Source: an uncultured Oribacterium sp.
GTDB taxonomy: Bacteria; Bacillota; Clostridia; Lachnospirales; Lachnospiraceae
Direction: 5' to 3'
Assembly (NCBI GenBank): GCA_934279105.1
Contig: CAKQWR010000043.1
Coordinates: 1 to 12,764, forward strand
Length of the DNA: 12,764 nucleotides
Shown here: positions 6,675 through 12,764 of the stretch, in pieces
Layout of the letters: each line of letters begins with the position of its first letter
Position numbering within the stretch: position 1 is the first letter of the stretch
The notes under the pieces: model-generated
What the model was told of the DNA's origin: nothing
What the model saw: the letters and a program-made list of their open reading frames with translations, nothing else
Database searches by the model: none
Made by a program: the position numbers and the translations under genes

Positions 6675-6731
6675 GCTCACTTGTGAGGAACGCAGGCGTG
6701 ACGATCTTCGAGTCGCGCCTGAATACGAACG

Positions 6732-6753
6732 AAAAAAGGCCCCGAAGGGCCTT
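6732..6753 (-). terminator. Rho-independent terminator of the carboxypeptidase gene
   Basis: On the minus strand AAGGCCC-TTCG-GGGCCTT forms a 7-bp stem with a UUCG tetraloop running into a tract of T residues (6737-6732). It begins 10 nt after the stop codon of the D,D-carboxypeptidase-like gene. Confidence 0.9.
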
Positions 6754-6762
6754 CATCGAAGT

Positions 6763-8016
6763 TTATTTTGCGTACTGACTGTACAGGTTCGCATGGGCGG
6801 CTACGACGTTCCATGCGCCGGAGGTTTTTCCGGTTACGCAGATGTAATGTTTTCCGGATGCGCTGGTGAAATAGGATACGGCGCAGTTTCCGGCTTTTGC
6901 GACGTAGCCGGTCTTCGCAAAATTCACCTGTCCGCCGGTCGTCTTCGTATCGATTCTCTTCAGGAAGAGATTCGAAAAATTGAGGCCGGTGCTTCGCTTG
7001 TTGTTCGGCTGTGTCGTATAGTTCCGTGTCGTAAGTACGGTTGCGGCGATGCTGTTTCGGGACGCTGCCAGCATGATGGTGGCGATGTCCTGGGCGGTGG
7101 AATAGTGGTTATCATTATACAGTCCGGTGCTGTTCGTGAAGTGCGTTGAGCCGGCGATGCCAAGCTGCTGCGCCTTCTGATTCATGAGCTCTACGAACTT
7201 CTCTTCGGAACCTGCGATGTGACGAACGAGTGCAAGTGCTGCATCTGCTCCACTCGGCAGGATGAGACCATAGAGAAGGTCGAGCATCGTGACCTGTTCA
7301 CCGGCCTTGAAGCCGCAGTTTGATGCACCTTCTTTGTGCACGTAATCGACGATGTCCTGTGTGATTTCAATCTTTTCACTGAGATCTGTGATATGTTCAC
7401 ATGCCACCAGCAGGGTCATGACCTTCGTCATGGAAGCAGGATACATTTTCGCCGTTCCGTTCTTGTCGGCAACGACGAGCTGGGCATCTGCATTGACGAG
7501 GGTTGCGAAATTTGCATCCACCTCCGGGGTGATGGTCATTGCGGTCCGCAGAAATCCAGCACTCTGCTGCTGGAAGTAATTCGTTGTGGTCTGCTGCGTC
7601 GCCGTGGTTGTCTGCTGTGTGTGATCGGTTGAGGCTTCGGTCGTCTGTGTATCGACCACGACCGGCGCCGTCGGCTGTACACCTCCGGTGCTGTTCTGAA
7701 TCTGATTCGCCGTATCTGCAGCGGTACCGGTCGGGCCGGTAAGACCGGTCTGCGTGCTCATGGCATCTGTTCCCTGCACGACCTGCGTTGAAACGCTGGC
7801 GTTTGTTTCTGCACCGGTGGTCGTTTCCGTCACAGTAGAGGTCTGGCCACCCGTGTTCTGGACGCCGGCATTGGCAGACGCCGCTAATGGTCCGTTCTCT
7901 GAGATTTCAACGAAGGATGTGCTATCGGCGAGGGCGGTAGTGGACACGCTCGTCGCACTGAGGGCAGCAATCAGCAGCCCGGCTACGATTTTTTTATAAT
8001 AAAAATGATGCTTCAT
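6763..8016 (-). CDS. Secreted D-alanyl-D-alanine carboxypeptidase-like protein (peptidase family S11)
   Basis: The start at 8016 (417 residues) is preferred over an in-frame ATG at 8046, because AGGAG (8027-8023) lies six bases before it and the product then begins with a clean signal peptide (MKHHFYYKK, hydrophobic stretch, ALA cleavage about residue 30). Residues about 45-160 are a Thr/Gln/Ser-rich low-complexity linker. The S11 catalytic domain follows, with S195-M-T-K198 (SxxK), S255-G-A257 at the SxN position and K368-T-G370 (KTG). From family knowledge these enzymes remove the terminal D-Ala from peptidoglycan stem peptides outside the membrane. Two oddities stand out: Ala replaces the usual Asn of SxN, and there is no C-terminal PBP5-like domain or amphipathic membrane anchor, the protein ending soon after the catalytic fold. 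It lies 68 nt downstream of the YgiQ gene and may be co-transcribed with it. Confidence 0.9.
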   Translation of the reverse strand: MKHHFYYKKIVAGLLIAALSATSVSTTALADSTSFVEISENGPLAASANAGVQNTGGQTSTVTETTTGAETNASVSTQVVQGTDAMSTQTGLTGPTGTAADTANQIQNSTGGVQPTAPVVVDTQTTEASTDHTQQTTTATQQTTTNYFQQQSAGFLRTAMTITPEVDANFATLVNADAQLVVADKNGTAKMYPASMTKVMTLLVACEHITDLSEKIEITQDIVDYVHKEGASNCGFKAGEQVTMLDLLYGLILPSGADAALALVRHIAGSEEKFVELMNQKAQQLGIAGSTHFTNSTGLYNDNHYSTAQDIATIMLAASRNSIAATVLTTRNYTTQPNNKRSTGLNFSNLFLKRIDTKTTGGQVNFAKTGYVAKAGNCAVSYFTSASGKHYICVTGKTSGAWNVVAAHANLYSQYAK

Positions 8017-8084
8017 ATGGCGCTCCTGTAAAAAATTCATACTCATTTTACCACACGAAGCTCCATATTATTCTTACTATAAGT

Positions 8085-10049
8085 TTACAGATTCGCTGTG
8101 TTGCGGCGGGTACGGTGTCCGTCACGGCTCTTCTGTGTGCTTTGTCTACGGCTATCGTTTTTCTGTGGTCCTTTTGCGTTTTTGCTTTTTGATTTCTGCA
8201 CAGGACGTCCGCTTCGATCATTCCGTCTGCCATGCTCTTCGCCGTCCTTCATCTTTCGCGGACGGATGAGGCAGCTCGGGTCAAAGCCGATGAGGTCTTC
8301 GCGGTGCTCCTTCAGGAGGGCTTCCTTTACGAGGTCATAATTCTCCGGATTCCGGTACTGAATGAGCGCACGCTGCATCGCCTTCTCATGTGGGTTCCGA
8401 GGTACGTAGACCTTCTCCATCGTGAGCGGATTGAGGCCCGTGTAGTACATGGTCGTCGAAACGGTGCCCGGGGTCGGATAGAAATCCTGTACCTGCTCCG
8501 GGATATAGCCCATGTCGCGGATGTACTCCGCAAGCTTGATGGCATCCTTCAGGGTGGAGCCTGGATGGCTGGACATGAGGTACGGCACGATGTACTGCTT
8601 TAAGCCAAGCTCGCGGTTGATCTTCTCGAATTCCTTTACGAAGCTGTCGTACACCTCGACCTTCGGCTTTCCCATCTCCTTCAGTACGCCATCGGAGACA
8701 TGCTCCGGTGCGACACGCATCTGTCCGGAGACGTGATACTGACAGATTTCACGGAGAAACTCCTTATTTGGATCCGCCATAAGGTAATCGAAGCGGAAAC
8801 CGGAACGGATGAAGACCTTTTTCACGCCTGGAAGAGAACGTACTTCGCGCAGAAGCTTTACATAATCGCTGTGGTCGACCTTCAGGTTCTTGCATGGCTC
8901 CGGCCAGAGGCATTTGCGACCGGCACAGGTGCCCTTCGTGAGCTGTTTCTCACAGGATGGGCCACGGAACTCTGCGGTCGGGCCGCCGACATCGAAGATG
9001 TAGCCCTTGAATTCCTTGTCCTGCGTGATTTCCTTTGCTTCTTCAAGAACGCTTTCATGTGAGCGACACTGAACGATACGGCCCTGATGCATGGTGAGAG
9101 CGCAGAAATTACACTCTCCGAAGCATCCACGTGCCTGTGTGATGCTTTCCTTAATTTCACCGAAGGCAGGAATACCGCCGGCTTCATCGTACATCGGATG
9201 CCATGCACGCATAAACGGAAGGGCATAGACATCATCCATCTCCATCTGCGATAGCGGTGCTGCCGGTGGATTCTGAACGACGAACATCGCGCCATCATAG
9301 CACTCATAGAGCCGTTTTGCGACGATCGGGTCCGTGTTCCGGTACTGAATAGCGAAGCTCTCCGCGTACTTCCGCTTGTCAGCGGTGATCTCCTCATAAT
9401 CTGGAAGGCGGATGGCATCATAAATCTCATCTTCGTAACGCGTTTTATAGACGGTTCCGGAAATCCAGGTGATATCCTTTGCCTCGAGGCCCGAGTTCAG
9501 GGCATCTGCGATTTCGACGATACTGTGCTCACCCATACCATAGGACAGGATATCGGCACCACTATCGAGGAGCACGGAACGTCGCACGCGATCAGACCAG
9601 TAATCGTAGTGTGCAAGACGACGAAGACTCGCTTCGATTCCGCCGATGATGATCGGTGTATGCTTATAGCTCTTGCGGATCAGGTTGCAGTAGACGGTCA
9701 CCGCGCGGTCCGGACGCTTGCCCATGACGCCGCCCGGCGTATAGGAATCTGTCTTACGATGATGCTTCGCGACGGTATAATGATTTACCATGGAATCCAT
9801 ATTGCCACCGGACACGAGAAAGCCGAGGCGTGGTTCACCGAACTCCATGACGGACGAAGGATCGTTCCAGTCCGGCTGTGGCAGCATCGCAACTTTATAG
9901 CCGTGCGCCTCAAGCACACGGGAAATGATGGCGGGTCCGAAGCTGGAGTGGTCAACATAGGCGTCGCCCATCACATAGACGAAATCCGGCTGCGTCCAGC
10001 CACGCTCCAGCATATCTTCCCGGTTGACCGGTAAAAATCCTTCGTACAT
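8085..10049 (-). CDS. ygiQ: YgiQ family radical SAM protein (UPF0313)
   Basis: A 654-residue protein that starts with the family's N-terminal cobalamin-binding-like region (about 1-200), including FLVSGGNMDSMVNHYT and IIGGIEASLRRLAHYDYW. The radical SAM core carries C309-x3-C313-x2-C316 for the 4Fe-4S cluster, within RGCFGECNFCALT. Later the core includes VRSLPGVKKVFIRSG and MRVAPEHVSDGVL, and QVQDFYPTPGTVSTTMYYTG lies towards its end. From family knowledge it binds S-adenosylmethionine and an iron-sulphur cluster in the cytoplasm; the reaction and substrate are not established. The last about 60 residues are a low-complexity, strongly basic tail, which suggests RNA or ribosome contact but is only inference. 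GGAG six bases before ATG 10049 supports the start. The carboxypeptidase gene follows on the same strand without a terminator between them. Confidence 0.93.
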   Translation of the reverse strand: MYEGFLPVNREDMLERGWTQPDFVYVMGDAYVDHSSFGPAIISRVLEAHGYKVAMLPQPDWNDPSSVMEFGEPRLGFLVSGGNMDSMVNHYTVAKHHRKTDSYTPGGVMGKRPDRAVTVYCNLIRKSYKHTPIIIGGIEASLRRLAHYDYWSDRVRRSVLLDSGADILSYGMGEHSIVEIADALNSGLEAKDITWISGTVYKTRYEDEIYDAIRLPDYEEITADKRKYAESFAIQYRNTDPIVAKRLYECYDGAMFVVQNPPAAPLSQMEMDDVYALPFMRAWHPMYDEAGGIPAFGEIKESITQARGCFGECNFCALTMHQGRIVQCRSHESVLEEAKEITQDKEFKGYIFDVGGPTAEFRGPSCEKQLTKGTCAGRKCLWPEPCKNLKVDHSDYVKLLREVRSLPGVKKVFIRSGFRFDYLMADPNKEFLREICQYHVSGQMRVAPEHVSDGVLKEMGKPKVEVYDSFVKEFEKINRELGLKQYIVPYLMSSHPGSTLKDAIKLAEYIRDMGYIPEQVQDFYPTPGTVSTTMYYTGLNPLTMEKVYVPRNPHEKAMQRALIQYRNPENYDLVKEALLKEHREDLIGFDPSCLIRPRKMKDGEEHGRRNDRSGRPVQKSKSKNAKGPQKNDSRRQSTQKSRDGHRTRRNTANL

Positions 10050-10080
10050 AGAAATCTCCGTGATATTTATAGAATCGTTA

Positions 10081-10158
10081 CACCTTATCTCGACTTTTCG
10101 AAGAAAAGCTAAGATTCATGGATGCTTGCACCTTATCGAGGCTTTTCTTCGAAAAGCC
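10081..10158. repeat. Pair of duplicated small hairpins between abgB-like gene and ygiQ
   Basis: CACCTTATC occurs at 10081-10089 and 10129-10137. Each copy is followed by a CGA/GAG and a hairpin: CTTTTC-GAA-GAAAAG (10094-10108) and GGCTTTTC-TTC-GAAAAGCC (10140-10158). The loop of the second is the reverse complement of the loop of the first. On the minus strand they lie between the amidohydrolase stop (10179) and the ygiQ ribosome site. Neither has a T tract, so neither is a standard terminator. They may be a duplicated binding site or small repeat. Confidence 0.6.
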
Positions 10159-10178
10159 GCTCCAGCTGCAACCTTAAA

Positions 10179-11615
10179 TTAAATCGATATCGGCTTCGCA
10201 CCCTCTTCGATCGGACATACATAGCCGCTTTCGGTGCGTTTTTCAAACTCCGCTCTCGCTTCCTTCAGAAGCTCCGGCTTCTCATAGAGGTCGATGGCAC
10301 TGAGGGCGAGAACCTTTCCGGCGAGAAGCAGGGCCTTATGGCCGATGCTTGAACCACCGCAGGAAACATTCTGCCAGCTGTGTCCCGGTGCACCACTTAC
10401 GAAACCGGCACAGTGAATCTGTGCAGTCGGTGTCTGCCAGGAAACATCACCGACGTCGGTAGATCCGGCGCAGAACGCATTGCTATGGTAGAGCGGCATG
10501 AGGTAGTTATTCATCGGTATCGTACCATGCTGTGACTTCTCTTCGCTATACTCTCGAATTTCATCATCGAGGGTTGCAGCGAAGCCAGGGGCGGTATGTA
10601 CCGGACAGGTCGCATGCACCTTCTCGGCAAATGCGAGCTCCTCCTCGGTATAGGTCGGAAGCTCTACCTGTGCGAAATTATCATACAGCACCTTCTCCAG
10701 CGCGAAGTTCGGCACCAGATCCGCTGTGCCATCGATGAAGGTACGCTCAAATGTCGTTTCCGTCATCAGTGCTGCGCCCTCTGCAATCTTATCCACACGC
10801 TTCTGAAGCTCCACACAATTCCGTACCTTTCCGGCACGCACCATATAGAGTACGGTCGCATGATCCTGCACGACATTCGGCGAGATTCCGCCGGCATCGG
10901 TGATGGCATAGTGCACACGACAGTCGGAGGTCATATGCTCACGCAGGTACTGCACACCGGTGTTCATAAGCTCTACCGCATCCAGTGCAGAACGGCCATT
11001 CTCCGGGTCGCCGGCCGCATGCGCAGAGCGTCCGTGGAAGGTATACATAACCTGAATCGTCGAGTTGTTCGTACCGGTCTTTACTTCATTGACATCCTCC
11101 GGATGCCAGCAGAACGCAGCATCGAGGGCGCGCCACATATTGTCGCGAGCCATGAATGCCTTCGCCGCACCGCCCTCTTCGCCCGGACAGCCGTAGAAAA
11201 TCACCGTACCCTCGTGGCCGCTCGTCTCGAGGTAGTTTTTCACCGCAAACGCCGCGGTCAATGCACCGGCACCTAACATATTATGGCCACAGCCATGACC
11301 GGCACCGCCCTCCACAATCGGACGATGCTCCGTCACGCCACGCTCCTGACTGAGACCGGACAGAGCGTCGAATTCACCGAGAATACCGATGATCGGATGA
11401 CCTGAACCATAGCTTCCGGTAAATGCCGTCTCGATGCCATCGACACCCTTCTCTACCTTAAAGCCACCCTCCTCGAGCACCTTCTCGTAGTACGCCGCAC
11501 ACGTAAACTCCTTCAGACTAAGCTCCGGATGTGCCCAGACATAATCTGCTACACCTGTAAATATATCTTTATGCTGCTCGATAAACGAAAGGGCAGCCTT
11601 TTTCTGTTCCTCCAT
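10179..11615 (-). CDS. abgB: AbgB-like M20 metallo-amidohydrolase (p-aminobenzoyl-glutamate hydrolase subunit B family)
   Basis: A 478-residue protein, close in length and sequence to E. coli AbgB as I recall it, sharing ISPNVVQ, KIAEGAALMTETT, STDVGDVSW and a C-terminal CPI. M20 metal ligands are visible: C109 and H111 in GHGCGHN, E146-E147 in GCPGEEGG, H171 in CWHPE and H412 in PGHSW. The dimerisation-domain segment GRSAHAAGDPENGRSALDAVELM is at about 195-217. From family knowledge it hydrolyses N-acyl/aminoacyl amide bonds with a two-metal centre in the cytoplasm. E. coli AbgB works with AbgA on p-aminobenzoyl-glutamate, a folate breakdown product. No abgA or abgT is in this window, so the substrate here is uncertain (indole-acetyl- or other amino-acid conjugates are possible). 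GGAAAGGAG six bases before ATG 11615 is an excellent ribosome site. Palindrome copy B lies immediately upstream. Confidence 0.9.
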   Translation of the reverse strand: MEEQKKAALSFIEQHKDIFTGVADYVWAHPELSLKEFTCAAYYEKVLEEGGFKVEKGVDGIETAFTGSYGSGHPIIGILGEFDALSGLSQERGVTEHRPIVEGGAGHGCGHNMLGAGALTAAFAVKNYLETSGHEGTVIFYGCPGEEGGAAKAFMARDNMWRALDAAFCWHPEDVNEVKTGTNNSTIQVMYTFHGRSAHAAGDPENGRSALDAVELMNTGVQYLREHMTSDCRVHYAITDAGGISPNVVQDHATVLYMVRAGKVRNCVELQKRVDKIAEGAALMTETTFERTFIDGTADLVPNFALEKVLYDNFAQVELPTYTEEELAFAEKVHATCPVHTAPGFAATLDDEIREYSEEKSQHGTIPMNNYLMPLYHSNAFCAGSTDVGDVSWQTPTAQIHCAGFVSGAPGHSWQNVSCGGSSIGHKALLLAGKVLALSAIDLYEKPELLKEARAEFEKRTESGYVCPIEEGAKPISI

Positions 11616-11640
11616 GATGAACTCCTTTCCTGAAACTGCT

Positions 11641-11877
11641 CAGACGGGCTTAAGGGAACCAGTGCCATAAGCACAGTACTACGAGCTCAGAAAAATCTAA
11701 GCTGGGGACCCTAAGCGGCACTAGGCCCTCTGCAATCGCTGAGTTTTCCTGATGAAAACTCAGCGTTGACAGAGGGGAGTAAGGAAAATTATACCAAGTG
11801 CCGCTAAGGGGACCCGGCTTGATTTTTCATGACCTCTTCGTATGACTTCTGGCGCTGGTCCGCCTAAGCGCCGTCTG
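11641..11877. repeat. Large palindromic repeat, copy B (giant hairpin element)
   Basis: Most of the 351-nt gap between the AbgB-like and GlnQ-like genes is this second copy. The outer stem CAGACGG/CCGTCTG (11641-11647 with 11871-11877) plus GCTTA/TAAGC differs completely in sequence from copy A yet is still paired. CCAGTGCCA (11659-11667) pairs with 11850-11858. Middle stems are 11690-11697/11821-11828, 11699-11706/11813-11820 and 11714-11722/11797-11805. The apical stem spans 11726-11776 with a CTGAT loop. The 20-nt right-hand bulge is 11777-11796. Positions 11712-11768 match 2584-2640 of copy A at all but one of 57 bases, and CACAGTACTACGAGCTC is identical in both (11672-11688, 2543-2559). 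It ends about 10 nt before the amidohydrolase ribosome site. Confidence 0.85.
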
Positions 11878-11909
11878 AACCGTATACTTTTTAGTTCAAA
11901 AGCATATTC

Positions 11910-11938
11910 ATTATACATAAAAACAGCGCCTGCGAAAA
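11910..11938 (-). promoter_or_regulatory. Possible promoter for the abgB-like gene
   Basis: A perfect TATAAT lies on the minus strand at 11915-11910. A weak TTTTCG sits 17 nt upstream, inside the loop of the glnQ terminator. If used, the transcript would carry all of palindrome copy B as a leader of about 290 nt. The weak -35 keeps confidence low. Confidence 0.3.
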
Positions 11939-11953
11939 CAGTACAGGCGCCGC
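11919..11953 (-). terminator. Rho-independent terminator of glnQ
   Basis: On the minus strand GCGCCTG (11950-11944) pairs with CAGGCGC (11932-11926) around an 11-nt loop. It is followed by TG and five T residues (11923-11919). It lies 17-48 nt past the glnQ stop codon and closes the amino-acid importer operon. Confidence 0.85.
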
Positions 11954-11966
11954 TTTATTACGATAG

Positions 11967-12719
11967 TTAAACCTCGAGGACCTTGCCGAGGAAGTCCTTC
12001 AGACGTGGGCTCTCCGGATGCTCGAAAATCTGCTCCGGTGTACCCTGCTCGACGATCTTACCATCAGCCATGAATACCACGCGGTTTCCCACCTCACGGG
12101 CGAAGCCCATCTCATGGGTGACACAGACCATCGTCATGCCTTCATGTGCGAGTTCCTTCATAACCTCGAGAACCTCACCGACCATTTCCGGGTCGAGTGC
12201 ACTCGTCGGCTCATCGAAGAGCATCACTTCCGGGTTCATGCAGAGTGCACGTACGATCGCGACACGCTGCTTCTGACCACCGGATAACTGCACGGGATAT
12301 GCATTGGCACGATCCCGAAGGCCGACACGTTCCAAAAGCTCGAGGGCTTTCTTCTCTGCCTCCTCCTTCGACTGATGCTTTACGATCATCGGTGCGAGAA
12401 TCAGATTCTCGAGAATCGTCTTGTGCGGGAAGAGGTTGAAATGCTGGAACACCATCCCCATCTTCTGACGATATTGGTCGAGGTTGATCTTCTCGTTTAC
12501 GATATCCTGATCCTCGAAGATGATACTTCCGTCGGTCGGTGACTCGAGGAGGTTGAGGCTTCGAAGGAAGGTGGACTTACCGGAACCGGACGGTCCGATC
12601 ACGACCATAACGTCGCCCTTGTTAATATCGATGTCAACGCCATCGAGGGCCTTGATTTTTCCGTAGTTATAGTGCATTTTCAGGCCACGGACCTGAATCA
12701 TTGGCTTAGCGGTTGTCAC
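11967..12719 (-). CDS. glnQ: Polar amino-acid ABC importer ATP-binding protein (GlnQ/HisP type)
   Basis: A 250-residue ATPase with Walker [10 protein letters not shown] (42-50), Q-loop Q92 in [10 protein letters not shown], signature LSGGQ (145-149), Walker B MLFDEP (166-171) and H-loop H202 in [11 protein letters not shown]. Such a sequence and length are typical of the PAAT family, which powers uptake of glutamine, cystine, arginine or similar amino acids with a permease and a lipoprotein/periplasmic binding protein. The exact substrate cannot be read. The start is a GTG at 12719, 10 nt after GAGGAGG. It overlaps the end of the upstream permease gene by 14 nt, implying translational coupling. 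An ATG at 12701 (residue 7) matches the usual family N-terminus but lacks a good ribosome site. A terminator follows the gene. Confidence 0.93.
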   Translation of the reverse strand: MTTAKPMIQVRGLKMHYNYGKIKALDGVDIDINKGDVMVVIGPSGSGKSTFLRSLNLLESPTDGSIIFEDQDIVNEKINLDQYRQKMGMVFQHFNLFPHKTILENLILAPMIVKHQSKEEAEKKALELLERVGLRDRANAYPVQLSGGQKQRVAIVRALCMNPEVMLFDEPTSALDPEMVGEVLEVMKELAHEGMTMVCVTHEMGFAREVGNRVVFMADGKIVEQGTPEQIFEHPESPRLKDFLGKVLEV

Positions 12720-12764
12720 TTTGACGCATCCTCCTCTCGATGTACTCGATGATCTTGCTGGTCG
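12706..12764 (-). CDS. C-terminus of an ABC amino-acid permease (partial, enters from right edge)
   Basis: Minus-strand reading from the edge gives [18 protein letters not shown] and then TAA at 12708-12706. The amphipathic YIERR ending is typical of HisM/GlnP-type permeases, whose genes usually sit directly upstream of the ATPase. It overlaps the start of glnQ. Only 18 full codons are visible, so identification rests on this tail and on position. Confidence 0.7.
   Translation of the reverse strand, partial: TSKIIEYIERRMRQSDNR

Noticed and set aside
8017..8046. Longer start for the carboxypeptidase at ATG 8046
   Set aside because: No convincing ribosome site precedes it and it would place ten polar residues before the signal peptide; ATG 8016 has AGGAG at ideal spacing.
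11777..11796. TATAAT on the minus strand within the bulge of palindrome copy B as a promoter
   Set aside because: No -35 box at suitable spacing (CGGGTC there), and copy A has TACTAT at the same place, so the box is not conserved.

Overview
This 12.8 kb window reads as chromosomal DNA of a Gram-positive-type bacterium, probably a Bacillota/Clostridia member of intermediate GC. The support is strong AGGAGG-type ribosome sites, classic sigma-A-like promoters, TGTAAGCGTTTACA-type LacI/CcpA operators, U-tailed hairpin terminators and the gene families present. The family- or genus-level identity is not visible. No phage, integrase, transposase, CRISPR array, tRNA or rRNA is seen.

Left part (1-2892): two minus-strand genes, a MATE multidrug-type exporter and, downstream of it, a NudC-type NADH pyrophosphatase cut by the left edge. 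The MATE promoter carries a full LacI/CcpA-type operator just downstream of its -10 box. Between it and the divergent LacI-family regulator lies a 300 bp imperfect palindrome (repeat copy A).

Middle (2893-8084): the plus-strand LacI-family regulator is followed by a roughly 170 nt tail containing four hairpins, the last a perfect terminator. Converging on it is an FHA-FHA-ABC-membrane exporter of the Rv1747 type. Next comes a secreted D,D-carboxypeptidase-like protein with a long Thr/Gln-rich linker, whose terminator separates it from the exporter.

Right part (8085-12764): a YgiQ-type radical SAM protein lies 68 nt upstream of the carboxypeptidase start. Then come a pair of duplicated small hairpins, an AbgB-like M20 amidohydrolase, a second copy (B) of the large palindrome, and a polar amino-acid ABC importer ATPase. 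The ATPase is translationally overlapped with the end of its permease gene, which enters from the right edge.

The most unusual element is the two-copy palindromic repeat. Each copy can fold into one very long hairpin with a 22 bp apical stem, a 20-nt unpaired 3' bulge and a 17-nt left-strand segment that is identical in both copies. The middle stem shows two compensatory base-pair changes between copies, so pairing appears to have been maintained. I do not recognise it as a named RNA family or mobile element. Function (small non-autonomous element, structured RNA or DNA-binding site) is open.
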